DNA of 49,732 nucleotides from Bacteroidaceae bacterium (GTDB lineage: Bacteria; Bacteroidota; Bacteroidia; Bacteroidales; Bacteroidaceae), in contig JAEDNQ010000001.1 of NCBI GenBank assembly GCA_016302435.1, positions 1 through 49,732 on the forward strand, in the 5' to 3' direction. A program made the translations under genes and the position numbers. Shown here piece by piece: positions 6,958-15,811 of the stretch. Under the pieces are notes generated by a model. The model did not search any database and was not told the origin of the DNA. It was given only the letters and a program-made list of their open reading frames with translations. Numbering within the stretch: the stretch's first letter is position 1; each line of letters opens with the position of its first letter.

Positions 6958-8799
6958 TTAGGCGAGCTTCATGATTGGGTCGTCCTCCTCCACTGAGTCG
7001 CCTGAGTTGGCGAGGATGGCTGTGATGACACCTGCCTTGTCGGCGCGGATAGCGTTGAAGGTCTTCATGGCCTCGATATATCCGAGTGTATCGCCTGCCT
7101 GTACTGCATCGCCTACCTTCTTTGGTGTCTCGGAGTTGTCCTTGACGAGGTAGAACTTGCCCTCGAGTGGTGCGAGCACGTCTTCGCCTTCTCCTGCTGG
7201 TGCTGCTGCGGCTGTTGTGCCTGCTGCTGGAGCTGCAGGGGCTGCATCGCCGTAGGCTATCTCTACCTTGTAGTTGATGCCGTTGACCTGTACTGTGACG
7301 CTCTTTGGTCCTTCGCCTGCAGCTGCTGGCGCATTCTTAGCTGACTTGCGCTTTGCGAGGTCTGCCTCGAAGTCTGCCTTGGCCTTGCCGCTCTTGTAGG
7401 CGCGGTACTGCTCTGGGTGCATGGCGAGTTCGAAGAGTTCTTCGTTGTCCTGTCCAAGTTCCCATCCGTTTTCCTCCATCTCCTTTTTGAACTCTTCGAG
7501 CTTGTCGGGATAGTAGGACTGTGGGTCTTGTGTCTCAAACTCGCGTCCCTGTTCCTTGGCCATGGCGATGAGCTCTGGGTCTACTGGGCCAGGGAGCTGT
7601 CCTGACTTGCCGAGAATCATGTCCCAGATGTTGTCTGCTATCATTGACCAGCGTGCCTTGCCTTTTTCCATCTGCATGACGTTCATGAGGGCGAGGTTCT
7701 TGACATACTGTGAGAATGGTGTGACGAGGCATGGGTAGCCAACCTTTGGCCATACGTAGGCTACTTCGTCAAAGAGCTTGACAAGGAGCTGGTCGGTGGT
7801 GAGTTCTGGCTGGCCATTCTTCACTTTCCACTTGTTGAGTGACTTGAGGTTGTCCTCGAGGTCAGTCATGAGTGAGCCCATCATGCCGCCTGGCAGACCT
7901 GGCTTGACGAGGAGTGAGTTGTTGAGGTGGTTGAGTTCGGGGATGTAGTAGCCGAGGAAGTCATCGCACATCTCCTGTATCTGAGTGCGCACTTCCATGT
8001 ATGCCTCCATGTTGATTTCCTTCACCTTGAATCCTGCATCTTTGAGCATCTCCTGAACGGCGATGATGTCAGCGTGACCTGTACCCCAAGAGAGAGGTGC
8101 TACGGCTGTGTCGATGTAGTCGCAGCCTGCCTTTGCCACTTCGAGGATGGATGCCACGCAGAATCCTGGACCGGCGTGTGAGTGGTACTGGATGACGATG
8201 TTTGGGTTGATTTTCTTTATGCCTTCGACAATCTTGCCGAGTGACACAGGGCGTCCGATACCGGCCATGTCCTTGAGGCAGATTTCGTCTGCTCCTGCCT
8301 CAATGAATGTCTTGGCGAGGTTGACGTAGTATTCTACTGTATGGATAGGGGAGTAGGTGATGCAGAGTGATGCCTGTGCGATCATGCCTGCTTCCTTGGC
8401 ATATTTGATTGATGGTATGACGTTGCGTGGGTCGTTGAGACCGCAGAAGATGCGCGTGATGTCAGTGCCCTGAGCTTTCTTTACCTTATAGAAGAGTTTG
8501 CGCACGTCCTTTGGACATGGGCTCATGCGGAGTCCGTTGAGGGCGCGGTCGAGCATGTGTGTCTGTATGCCTGCCTCGTGGAAGGGCTTTGTCCATTCGC
8601 GTACTGACTTGTTGGGGTTTTCGCCGTAGAGGAGGTTGACCTGTTCAAATCCACCGCCGTTTGTTTCTACACGGTCGAAGCATCCCATCTTGATGATTGC
8701 AGGAGCTACTTTTACGAGCTGGTCTACGCGTGGCTGATACTTGCCGGCACTCTGCCACATGTCACGGAAGACCAATGAGAACTTAACTTCTTTTGCCAT
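6958..8799 (-). CDS. oadA: Biotin-dependent decarboxylase alpha subunit (OadA-like)
   Basis: The 613-residue protein has an N-terminal carboxyltransferase barrel of the pyruvate carboxylase/oxaloacetate decarboxylase type (about 1-470), an Ala/Pro-rich linker (about 500-540) and a C-terminal biotinyl domain with the biotin site EAMKTFN (Lys-579). Metal-site residues are present (Asp-13 in FRDMWQS, Lys-176 in LKDMAG, His-206 and His-208 in YHSHAGPG). Two signature motifs differ from textbook OadA, LRDAHQS and HTHxT(A/S)G: His becomes Trp and the catalytic Thr becomes Gly. The role inferred from the operon is transfer of CO2 from a keto acid, probably oxaloacetate, to biotin for Na+ export by OadB. 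The exact substrate remains open because of these changes. Confidence 0.8.
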   Translation of the reverse strand: MAKEVKFSLVFRDMWQSAGKYQPRVDQLVKVAPAIIKMGCFDRVETNGGGFEQVNLLYGENPNKSVREWTKPFHEAGIQTHMLDRALNGLRMSPCPKDVRKLFYKVKKAQGTDITRIFCGLNDPRNVIPSIKYAKEAGMIAQASLCITYSPIHTVEYYVNLAKTFIEAGADEICLKDMAGIGRPVSLGKIVEGIKKINPNIVIQYHSHAGPGFCVASILEVAKAGCDYIDTAVAPLSWGTGHADIIAVQEMLKDAGFKVKEINMEAYMEVRTQIQEMCDDFLGYYIPELNHLNNSLLVKPGLPGGMMGSLMTDLEDNLKSLNKWKVKNGQPELTTDQLLVKLFDEVAYVWPKVGYPCLVTPFSQYVKNLALMNVMQMEKGKARWSMIADNIWDMILGKSGQLPGPVDPELIAMAKEQGREFETQDPQSYYPDKLEEFKKEMEENGWELGQDNEELFELAMHPEQYRAYKSGKAKADFEADLAKRKSAKNAPAAAGEGPKSVTVQVNGINYKVEIAYGDAAPAAPAAGTTAAAAPAGEGEDVLAPLEGKFYLVKDNSETPKKVGDAVQAGDTLGYIEAMKTFNAIRADKAGVITAILANSGDSVEEDDPIMKLA

Positions 8800-8858
8800 T
8801 GTCTTTTTTCTTATCCTTGATTTAATTGATTCACTTTATTATCTCACAACAATTATTT

Positions 8859-9128
8859 CTACAACTTTGTAATCTTTGTAGCGCGACCCTTGCCGCCTGT
8901 TATCTGGCTGATGGTTGCGTCGATGATTGCCTTTGTTGTAGCATCGATGGCTGCTACTGCCTTCGCTGCTGGAGCAGCTTTCTTTGCCACAGTCTCTTCG
9001 GGTGCCCATTTGTTTACGGCCCAGATGAGTGCCTTGCCGAGGAAGATGACGATAAGCAGCACGAGGAATACTGTTATCATACCGACAAGAAGGAGCTGCA
9101 AGGCTCCTGAGAGGTCATTACTAATCAT
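8859..9128 (-). CDS. oadG: Na+-pumping decarboxylase, gamma subunit
   Basis: The 89-residue protein has one N-terminal membrane segment (LLLVGMITVFLVLLIVIFLG, about 12-31) followed by an Ala/Lys-rich tail (KKAAPAAKAVAAIDATTKA). This layout is typical of OadG, which holds the alpha and beta subunits together at the membrane. The sequence NKWAPEE after the membrane segment matches the family. It is the first gene of the oadG-oadA-oadB operon, 59 bases before oadA, with a promoter-like box about 130 bases upstream. Confidence 0.85.
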   Translation of the reverse strand: MISNDLSGALQLLLVGMITVFLVLLIVIFLGKALIWAVNKWAPEETVAKKAAPAAKAVAAIDATTKAIIDATISQITGGKGRATKITKL

Positions 9129-9252
9129 AATGTCTTATTTATGTCTTGTTGTTTTATGTTTGGGCGCAAAAGCGTCATGAAATGTTTTGTGTTGCATGTC
9201 ACATTTTGTCCCAACTGGTTATTACTATCTTTCTACTTAAAAAAATTCCTTG

Positions 9253-9260
9253 CAAAATTA
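9253..9260 (-). promoter_or_regulatory. -7 box TAATTTTG, oad operon promoter
   Basis: On the minus strand TAATTTTG fits TAnnTTTG; the following bases would put transcription start near 9245, leaving a leader of about 115 bases before oadG. The rest of 9129-9430 contains AT-rich sequence and no recognisable gene. Confidence 0.5.
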
Positions 9261-9430
9261 CGGATTTTTTCTGAAACGAGTATCATGTCACTTACTCTTT
9301 TTTACTAAAAAACGAAAAATACGTGGCTCGCGTCCGTTTTTCGGTAGTGTGAATTAGCAAAGTGCACCGTAAAACAGTGTGTTTGGTTTCATACGGAATG
9401 TTGGCACGTTGTAAGGTGCTCCTTGTTTTG

Positions 9431-10042
9431 TCATCTGACCACCATGTCCATCTTGATGTCGTGGCTTTCGCAGGGAATGTGGTCGACAATCTGGAAGGGG
9501 AAGGCGAGGCCTATCTTCTTGCAGCTGAGCTGGGGCAGGAGACGGTCGTAATAACCTTTGCCTCTTCCTAAGCGGTGACCGTCGGGGGTGAATGCCATGC
9601 CGGGAATGATGGCGAGGTCGATGTTGGTGTAGTCTGTGAAGAGGGGACCTGTGGATTCGGCTATGCCAAAGTCGGCGGATGTGGTCAGGTCGGTGTCGCC
9701 TGTGTAGGCGTGGAGCTCAAGGTTGGAGCCGACGACGGTGGGGAGAAGCACGGTGTGACCTTCGGCGTGGAGCTGGCGGATGAGGTGAAGGGTGTTGACC
9801 TCGTCGGGCAGGGAATGATAGAGGAGAATCGTGGTGCGATTCTCCTCTGTTGGTAAAGAGTTATTGGGCATAGTCTGCTCATGTCGTAACTGCTCGTGTC
9901 TCTGCGTGGCTTTTTCAGTCAGCTCGGCCATAATGATGTCATGCAGTCTGGATATTGCAGAGGTGCTGAGCTGTGCGAGCTGCTGGGCAGTATGCTCGCT
10001 TTTTCTTTTGCGTATCTGTTGACGGAGTGTTTTCTTGTCCAT
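9431..10042 (-). CDS. 5-formyltetrahydrofolate cyclo-ligase
   Basis: The 203-residue cytoplasmic enzyme uses ATP to convert 5-formyl-THF to 5,10-methenyl-THF. The N-terminus MDKKTLRQQIRKRK is family-typical. The C-terminal PGMAFTPDGHRLGRGKGYYDRLL is the diagnostic motif (G.AFD..G.RLG.G.GYYD). A Gln/His-rich insertion (residues 48-70, about RHEQLRHEQTMPNNSLPTEE) lengthens the N-terminal half. Its first 35 codons overlap the end of the upstream protease gene by 104 bases in another frame. The N-terminus is well conserved, so the overlap is likely real and arises from the protease gene's extended end. Confidence 0.9.
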   Translation of the reverse strand: MDKKTLRQQIRKRKSEHTAQQLAQLSTSAISRLHDIIMAELTEKATQRHEQLRHEQTMPNNSLPTEENRTTILLYHSLPDEVNTLHLIRQLHAEGHTVLLPTVVGSNLELHAYTGDTDLTTSADFGIAESTGPLFTDYTNIDLAIIPGMAFTPDGHRLGRGKGYYDRLLPQLSCKKIGLAFPFQIVDHIPCESHDIKMDMVVR

Positions 10043-11663
10043 GGAGTGTGGGTGTGGTCTGTTTGTTCTTGAAGAGTTCGACGGCCTTTTCGATGGTTGG
10101 GTCGCGGTGGTTGAGATACTGCATGTAGTCGTTCATCTCGAGCATGTTGTAGATGATAGAGCCATAGACGGCTCTTTCGAGGAGTGGTTTGGAGCGCAGT
10201 ATCATATTGTTGCGGCGGATGATGCCTTTGGTGTCTGCATAGCGTATGAACTTGTCCATAATGCTCTTGCGGCGGAGGTGTTTCTCCATGTCGGCAGCGT
10301 TGTCGAAGGCACTGAGTTCTTTGCGGTTGTTGTCGGTGTATTCGAAGCAGAACTGTGCTATGACACCTTTGGTGAAGCACTCTGAGTAGTAGGGTGTGAA
10401 GGCTGTGGTGTCTTCTGCCACGAAGTAGTCGGGCATTATGCCTCCTCCGCCGTATACGGTGCGTCCGATGCCTGTGTGGTATTTCTCGCCAGTCTGATGG
10501 ATGCTGTCTTGTGAGAAGAACTCTCCTCGTTCGTAGCGTGTGATGATGTCCATCTCGTAGTCTTTGGATTGTCCCTTGACGTAGGGTTTCTGTATGCAGC
10601 GTCCGGAGGGAGTGTAGTAGCGTGCGATGGTGAGGTGTATCATGGAACCGTCGCTGAACTCTATGGGTTGCTGTACGAGTCCTTTGCCGAAGGAGCGTCG
10701 TCCGACGATGACTCCGCGGTCGTTGTCTTGTATGGCTCCTGAGAATATCTCGGCAGCTGAGGCAGAGGTCTCGTCGATGAGGACTATGAGTGGGATGTGC
10801 TGGTAGGAGCCTCGTCCGTCGCTGCGGTATTCTTCGCGGTGAGAGCGTCGTCCCTGTGTGTAGACGATGAGTTTGTTTTTGGGCAGGAATTCGTTGACCA
10901 TCTGTATGGCTGCTGAGAGGTAGCCGCCTCCGTTGCCTCGTAGGTCGATGACGAGTCCGTTGAAGTCTTCTTGCTGAAGTTCGGCGAGAGCCACGAGAAG
11001 TTCGGCGTATGTTGTCTCTCCGAAGCTCTTTATCTTGACGTAGCCGAGCTGGTCGTTGATCATGTATGTGGCGTCGATGCTCTTGATGGGGATGTCGCCT
11101 CTGACGACAGTGAAGTAGAGTGGTTTCTTGTGGCCATGGCGCAGTATGCCGAGTTTGACCTTTGTTCCTTCGTCGCCTCTAAGGCGGTGCATGGTCTCTT
11201 CGTTAGTGACTACCTTGCCAACGTATGGTTTGCCGTCGACGGAGACGAGTTTGTCGCCTGCAAGGAGTCCTACCTTCTCTGATGGTCCGCCTTTGATTAT
11301 TCCTGTGATGCGCACCGTGTCTTCCCTGATGACGAACTGCACTCCGACGCCGCAGAATGAGCCTTTGAGGTCTTCGTGGGCAGTCTTTGCATCTTTGGCT
11401 GTGATGTAGGTTGAGTGTGGGTCGAGTTCTTCGAGAATTTTGGGCATTGACTGTTCGACGATGTCGGCTATATCGACGGTGTCTACATATTGGTCGTCGA
11501 TGATGTGGAGGAGGTCGCTGAGCTTATTGGAGGAGGTGTTGATGATGTTGAGTCGGTTGCCTGCATAGCGGTTGGCGAAGAAGGTGCCTATGATGATGCC
11601 CAGTATGATGCTCACTGCTATGATGAGTGGCATCCATCGGTTGTTTCTGTTGATGTTGTTCAT
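9939..11663 (-). CDS. S41 carboxyl-terminal processing protease
   Basis: The 574-residue protein has an N-terminal membrane anchor (about 10-28) and so acts in the periplasm. A PDZ domain follows (about 85-180, VGVQFVIREDTVRITGII...GLLAGDKLVSVDG) and then the S41 protease fold. The catalytic Ser lies in IDETSASAAEIFSGA and the Lys in GRRSFGKGLVQ. Such proteases trim or degrade envelope proteins. The C-terminal tail (TPTLHGQENTPSTDTQKKKR onward) is low in complexity and is read through the first 104 bases of the cyclo-ligase gene. That suggests an ancestral stop codon was lost. Genes on the same strand on both sides suggest one transcription unit. Confidence 0.9.
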   Translation of the reverse strand: MNNINRNNRWMPLIIAVSIILGIIIGTFFANRYAGNRLNIINTSSNKLSDLLHIIDDQYVDTVDIADIVEQSMPKILEELDPHSTYITAKDAKTAHEDLKGSFCGVGVQFVIREDTVRITGIIKGGPSEKVGLLAGDKLVSVDGKPYVGKVVTNEETMHRLRGDEGTKVKLGILRHGHKKPLYFTVVRGDIPIKSIDATYMINDQLGYVKIKSFGETTYAELLVALAELQQEDFNGLVIDLRGNGGGYLSAAIQMVNEFLPKNKLIVYTQGRRSHREEYRSDGRGSYQHIPLIVLIDETSASAAEIFSGAIQDNDRGVIVGRRSFGKGLVQQPIEFSDGSMIHLTIARYYTPSGRCIQKPYVKGQSKDYEMDIITRYERGEFFSQDSIHQTGEKYHTGIGRTVYGGGGIMPDYFVAEDTTAFTPYYSECFTKGVIAQFCFEYTDNNRKELSAFDNAADMEKHLRRKSIMDKFIRYADTKGIIRRNNMILRSKPLLERAVYGSIIYNMLEMNDYMQYLNHRDPTIEKAVELFKNKQTTPTLHGQENTPSTDTQKKKRAYCPAARTAQHLCNIQTA

Positions 11664-11785
11664 GTCTTCGTGTATGTGAGTTTTGGGTGTGTGTGGCTTA
11701 CGTTTTATGAGTGGCTGCCGTTAGCCGTGTGTATCTTTGCTTATTGAGCTGAAAGTGTGGCTGCATTGAGTATGCGTTTGTGTGG

Positions 11786-12226
11786 TTAGTCGGCAGGGGG
11801 AGCGTCTGGGAGTTCTATGTAGTCGAGTTGTATGCCTGCCTTGCTCATGAGCTGGAGTCCGTCTTCGAGTCTGTATTTTTCGGAGTAGACGACTCGTTTT
11901 ATGCCGGCCTGTATTATGAGTTTTGCGCACTCAATGCAAGGCGCTGCAGTGACGTAGAGTGTGGCTCCGTCGCTGGAGTTGTTGGAGCGTGCCAGTTTGG
12001 TAATGGCATTGGCTTCAGCATGGAGGACGTAGGGGTAGGTGGTGTTGTTGTCGTCTTCGCACACGTTTTCAAATCCTGAGGGCGTGCCGTTGTAGCCGTC
12101 GGAGATGATGGCTTTGTTTTTAACAACGAGAGCTCCTACTTGTCGGCGTTTGCAGTAGGAATTTTCTGCCCAGATGCGTGCCATGCGCATGTAACGGCAG
12201 TCGAGTTTGTATTGTTTGTCGTCCAT
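11786..12226 (-). CDS. dCMP deaminase (ComEB-like)
   Basis: The 146-residue cytoplasmic zinc enzyme belongs to the cytidine/deoxycytidylate deaminase fold and should convert dCMP to dUMP for thymidylate synthesis. Zinc and catalytic motifs are clear: HAEANAI (His and Glu) and TAAPCIECAK (PCxxC). The N-terminal YMRMARIWAENSYCKRRQVG region and the DGYNGTPSGF loop are typical of the dCMP branch. Length fits the family. It lies 122 bases upstream of the S41 protease gene on the same strand. Confidence 0.9.
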   Translation of the reverse strand: MDDKQYKLDCRYMRMARIWAENSYCKRRQVGALVVKNKAIISDGYNGTPSGFENVCEDDNNTTYPYVLHAEANAITKLARSNNSSDGATLYVTAAPCIECAKLIIQAGIKRVVYSEKYRLEDGLQLMSKAGIQLDYIELPDAPPAD

Positions 12227-12290
12227 AGTCGTGGGGTGATGTTTGAGTGGAAGCGGAAGATGTGTTACAGAAGGTCTTTGAGTATTTACG

Positions 12291-12354
12291 TTCTTGACGT
12301 TCTTTTCGTCGATATCGTTCTTGACGTTTTTGACGATTGTTTCGTCCTTGACGT
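12291..12354. repeat. 27-bp tandem repeat behind a stop codon
   Basis: The core TTCTTGACGT recurs at 12291 and 12318, with a variant at 12345, an exact 27-bp period. Two full units and a partial third are present. It starts 15 bases behind the stop of the minus-strand lipoprotein gene. Confidence 0.8.
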
Positions 12355-12368
12355 ATCTAATGTCTCTG

Positions 12369-12836
12369 TCAGTTTATGACTTCTGTTCGTGATGCTCCGA
12401 AGATGACGATGTTGCCGCCGTCTTGTTTGAGCTGGAGAAAGTCAGCACCGCTGGTGTAGCGTGTGGTGTTGACTATGATATTGTATATCTGTTTGTCGAA
12501 GGGGGTGTCGAGTGGGGCTGGTGTAGTGACCTTGAGTGTGATGGTTTGATTTTTGCCGTCTGCTTGCCATGTGCCGCTAAAGGTCTTGCCTTCTGCCATG
12601 ACACCTTTGAAGGTGGAGGGAGCGAAGGATATGTAGTAGGCGTTGGGACCTGCTGAGGTGTAGAAGTTCTTTATGTCGCTGTTGAGTTTGAGTCCGTTGA
12701 CGGTAGCTCCGTTCATGTACCATGTGCGTCCTATGAATATCTCTTCGATGTCGTCTTCGTTAGAGCATGAGGTGAAGAAGGCGAGGATGGAGATGATGGT
12801 AGCGGTGGCGAAGAGTATGTGGGTGATATGTCTCAT
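12369..12836 (-). CDS. Small lipoprotein, DUF4847-like
   Basis: The protein is about 155 residues. The N-terminus MRHITHILFATATIISILAF runs into a lipobox FFTSC, then SNEDDIEEIF, so it is a lipoprotein; the acidic residues behind the Cys suggest outer-membrane or surface placement as in other Bacteroidetes. The remainder (IGRTWYMNGATVNG, FAPSTFKGVMAEGKTFSGTW, GADFLQLKQDGGNIVIFGAS) looks like a beta-rich domain of the DUF4847 type; that name is tentative. Function is unknown. The start at 12836 is preferred over 12857 because the signal peptide begins there and a 14-bp repeat covers the upstream part. Confidence 0.65.
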   Translation of the reverse strand: MRHITHILFATATIISILAFFTSCSNEDDIEEIFIGRTWYMNGATVNGLKLNSDIKNFYTSAGPNAYYISFAPSTFKGVMAEGKTFSGTWQADGKNQTITLKVTTPAPLDTPFDKQIYNIIVNTTRYTSGADFLQLKQDGGNIVIFGASRTEVIN

Positions 12837-12852
12837 GTGTGGGGCGGTATAT

Positions 12853-12894
12853 GTCATGTGAGTGTTGTCATATGGGTGTTGTCATGTGAGTGTT
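12853..12894. repeat. 14-bp tandem repeat, three copies
   Basis: Three units of GTCATGTGAGTGTT (12853, 12867 with two changes, 12881) lie between the M3 peptidase stop and the lipoprotein start. Confidence 0.85.
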
Positions 12895-12925
12895 GTGATG
12901 AAAGATCGGTGATCTGTTACGTTTT

Positions 12926-14983
12926 TCAGATTATGCCGTTGCGTCTCAGCAGTGCATCGATGGTTGGCTTTTGTCCTCTGAAGCGTGTGTAGAGAGTCAT
13001 GGGGTGTTCGGTGCCTCCGCGTGAGAGAATGTTGTCTCTGAAGCTTTGTGCTGTGGTGGCGGAGAAGATGCCGTTTTGCTTGAAGAGGGAGAAAGCGTCT
13101 GCATCGAGGACCTCAGCCCACTTGTAGCTGTAGTAGCCAGCAGAGTAGCCTCCTGCCATGATGTGTGAGAAGTGGGTGGACATGCATGTGGAGGGTATGT
13201 GTGGCAGGATGGTTGCCTTTTGCCAAGCTTGCTGCTCGAAGGTTTCGATGTCGGCGGTGAGGGGCTGTGTGAGAGTGTAGTATGCCATGTCGAGGAGTCC
13301 GAAGCTGACTTGGCGTACGCACTGGTAGGCTGCATCGAAGTTTCGGCTGCAGATAATGCTGGTGATGATGCTTTCGGGCAGTGGCTGCTGGGTCTGGTAG
13401 TGGGTAGCGAAGGTGTTGAGGAAGTCGGGTTCGCAGCTGTAGTTTTCCATGAACTGTGAAGGCAGTTCGACGAAGTCCCAGTAGACGTTGGTGCCTGAGA
13501 GGGAAGGGTAGGTGGTGTTGGCGAATATGCCGTGGAGTGCGTGTCCGAATTCGTGGAGGAAGGTCTCGACCTCATCGAGTGTGAGGAGCGAGGGTGTAGT
13601 GTCTGTAGGTTTCGTCAGGTTGGTGACGATGGAGATGACGGGTCGGTGGTTTGTGCCGTCAGGTGCGATGTATTGTTCATCGTATGAAGTCATCCACGCA
13701 CCTGCCTTTTTGCCTTCGCGCGGATGGAAGTCGCAGTAGAAGAGGGCGAGGAGTGAGCCGTCTTTGTCGATGACATCGTAGGCTTCAACGTCGGGGTGGT
13801 AGAGGGGAGCCTGTGTATTTGGGCGGAAGGTAATGCCATAGAGGCGTGTGGCGAGGTTGAAGATGCCTTGCTTCACCTGTTGCAAGGGAAGGTAGGCCCG
13901 GAGTTCCTCTGGGTCGAGGTCGTATCGTTGCTGGCGCAGCTTGTTAGCATAGAAGGGGTAGTCCCATGGCTGGAAGAGTCGTGGGTCGTCGGGAGAGAGT
14001 GAAGAGGGTGAGATTTGGTTGTCCGCATAGTAGAGGTCGGCTATCTCCTTTATGTCTTGTTGTGCTTTGGGCATGTAGGCTTGGAGGAGTCGGTCGAGCA
14101 GGTCGTAGACGTTGTGCGTGTTTTCGGCCATGCGGTCGCTGAGGGCATAGTCAGCGTAGGTGGCGAAGCCAAGCAGCTGGGCTATCTCTCTGTGTTTATT
14201 GACTATTTGGCGTACTATGTCAGTATTGTTGTTGTCTCCTGGTTGGAAGGCGAGTGAGGCTGACGCCATGTATATGCTTTCTCTCAGGTTTCTCTTGGTG
14301 CAGTATTTGATGAAGGCAGCATAGGATGGTCCCTTGAGGGTGTAGACATAGCCGTCGAGATTTCTCTGCCTTGCTTCGTGTCGTCCCATCTCCTTAATGT
14401 TTTCGGGCATGCCTTCGAGGTCGCTTTCGTCTGTGAGGTGGAGGATGAAAGCGTTAGTGGCGGCAAGGACGTTTTGTGTGAACTGTATGGAGAGTAGAGA
14501 TGTTTCCTCTCTGAGCTGTCTGAGTATGTCCTGCTGCTCATCTGTTAGGTTGGCTCCGTTGTCGGCGAAGTCTTTGTAGCGGTGTTGCAGGAGTGTGGCT
14601 TGTTCGGTGGAGAGGCGACGGAAGTTGTCGCTTAGGTGGTCTTCGTATACGGCCTTTATGCGCTGGAAGAGTGGGCGGTTGAGGATTATGTCAGAGGAGT
14701 GGCGAGAGAGCATGGGTGAGACTTCCTGGGCGAGAGCTTCCATATCGTCTGATGTCTCGGCGCTGAGGAGGTTAAAGAAGACGCTACGCACCTTAGATAG
14801 GAGCTGACCGATGTATTCCATCGCTTCTATGGTGTTGGCGAATGTTGGTGGCTCAGGGTTGTTGACGATAGCTTGTATCTCTTTGTCTTCTTCTTCAATG
14901 CCTTTTTGGAAGGCAGGCAGATAGTCGCTGAGGGTTATCTTGTCGAAGGGTATGTATGTGTATGATGTGAAGAATGGATTCAT
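12926..14983 (-). CDS. M3 family peptidyl-dipeptidase (Dcp-like)
   Basis: The 685-residue zinc metallopeptidase has its catalytic motif HEFGHALHG at about residues 477-485, within DEVETFLHEFGHALHGIFAN. The third zinc ligand region (WDFVELPSQFMENYSCEPDF) and the end GGTEHPMTLYTRFRGQKPT fit the Dcp/oligopeptidase A family, which is about 680 residues long. It cleaves C-terminal dipeptides from short peptides. No signal peptide is apparent (MNPFFTSYTYIPFDKITLSD), so it is probably cytoplasmic. A G-rich spacer separates it from the Crp-like regulator gene upstream. Confidence 0.92.
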   Translation of the reverse strand: MNPFFTSYTYIPFDKITLSDYLPAFQKGIEEEDKEIQAIVNNPEPPTFANTIEAMEYIGQLLSKVRSVFFNLLSAETSDDMEALAQEVSPMLSRHSSDIILNRPLFQRIKAVYEDHLSDNFRRLSTEQATLLQHRYKDFADNGANLTDEQQDILRQLREETSLLSIQFTQNVLAATNAFILHLTDESDLEGMPENIKEMGRHEARQRNLDGYVYTLKGPSYAAFIKYCTKRNLRESIYMASASLAFQPGDNNNTDIVRQIVNKHREIAQLLGFATYADYALSDRMAENTHNVYDLLDRLLQAYMPKAQQDIKEIADLYYADNQISPSSLSPDDPRLFQPWDYPFYANKLRQQRYDLDPEELRAYLPLQQVKQGIFNLATRLYGITFRPNTQAPLYHPDVEAYDVIDKDGSLLALFYCDFHPREGKKAGAWMTSYDEQYIAPDGTNHRPVISIVTNLTKPTDTTPSLLTLDEVETFLHEFGHALHGIFANTTYPSLSGTNVYWDFVELPSQFMENYSCEPDFLNTFATHYQTQQPLPESIITSIICSRNFDAAYQCVRQVSFGLLDMAYYTLTQPLTADIETFEQQAWQKATILPHIPSTCMSTHFSHIMAGGYSAGYYSYKWAEVLDADAFSLFKQNGIFSATTAQSFRDNILSRGGTEHPMTLYTRFRGQKPTIDALLRRNGII

Positions 14984-15019
14984 GATGAATATGGTTGCTG
15001 GGCGGACGTATGTTGTGAG

Positions 15020-15694
15020 TTAGATCCGCTTGTAGAGTTTTTCGATATCTTGGATGTTGATGAAGTTGCGCTGGAGGGAGATGAGATTTTCTTCTTGCAT
15101 CTGGTTGAGTGCTTTGGAGACGTTGAGTCGTGTCTCGTGTATGATGTCAGCGAGGTCAGTCATCTTGATGCGCAGTTCCTTTTCTCCTCGTGTTGTTGAG
15201 GAGAAGCTGAGGATGAATTTTGTTATCTTGTCCTGCACAGTGTCTTCAGGGAAGTCTCTGAGGAGCTTGAGTGTCTGGTGATACTGGTTGCAGGTGGTGT
15301 TGAGCATGTTTATCTTGGCGATATAGTTTATCATGAGCTGGTTGAGCAGCATGGCTTTGTCTATCTTGAGTGTGACGCCATTGGTATTGAAGATATATGT
15401 TCGGGAGTATCGTGGTGTCATGCCGAACATGTTGTATGCTTCTATGAGTCCCACATTGTTGAGTTTTTCAGTCAAGATGAAGCGTGAATGAGGGTCGCGG
15501 TATTCGGCCGACATCTGGCCGGAGATTATATAGACGAGGCTTTTGCATGGGTCTCCCTGCAGGACTATTTCATCACCTGCCTGGTAGTTGGTGAAGTCGA
15601 GTTTCACGCGCGATATGACTTCATATATTTCTTTCTTCGTCATTCCTTGGAAGAGCGGAAGTTGCAGTAGTCGTTCGAACATTGATGTTTCCAT
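15020..15694 (-). CDS. Crp/Fnr family transcription regulator
   Basis: The 224-residue protein has an N-terminal cyclic-nucleotide-binding-like barrel (about 10-125: AGDEIVLQGDPCKSLVYIIS, QMSAEY) and a C-terminal winged helix-turn-helix (about 145-215: IKMTDLADIIHETRLNVSKALNQMQEENLI). It carries no Cys cluster of the FNR type, and the phosphate-binding cassette of cAMP-binding Crp is not evident, so the ligand is unknown. It lies 36 bases ahead of the M3 peptidase gene and may be co-transcribed with it. Confidence 0.88.
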   Translation of the reverse strand: METSMFERLLQLPLFQGMTKKEIYEVISRVKLDFTNYQAGDEIVLQGDPCKSLVYIISGQMSAEYRDPHSRFILTEKLNNVGLIEAYNMFGMTPRYSRTYIFNTNGVTLKIDKAMLLNQLMINYIAKINMLNTTCNQYHQTLKLLRDFPEDTVQDKITKFILSFSSTTRGEKELRIKMTDLADIIHETRLNVSKALNQMQEENLISLQRNFINIQDIEKLYKRI

Positions 15695-15811
15695 ATTTTG
15701 CCTATGTATGGTTGTATGATGAATGATTATAAATAAATATATATGTATGGGTGTTGTACTTTTCTCTATTGATATATCAGACCGTCTGAGGGAATGGTGT
15801 CCATCTTGCCT

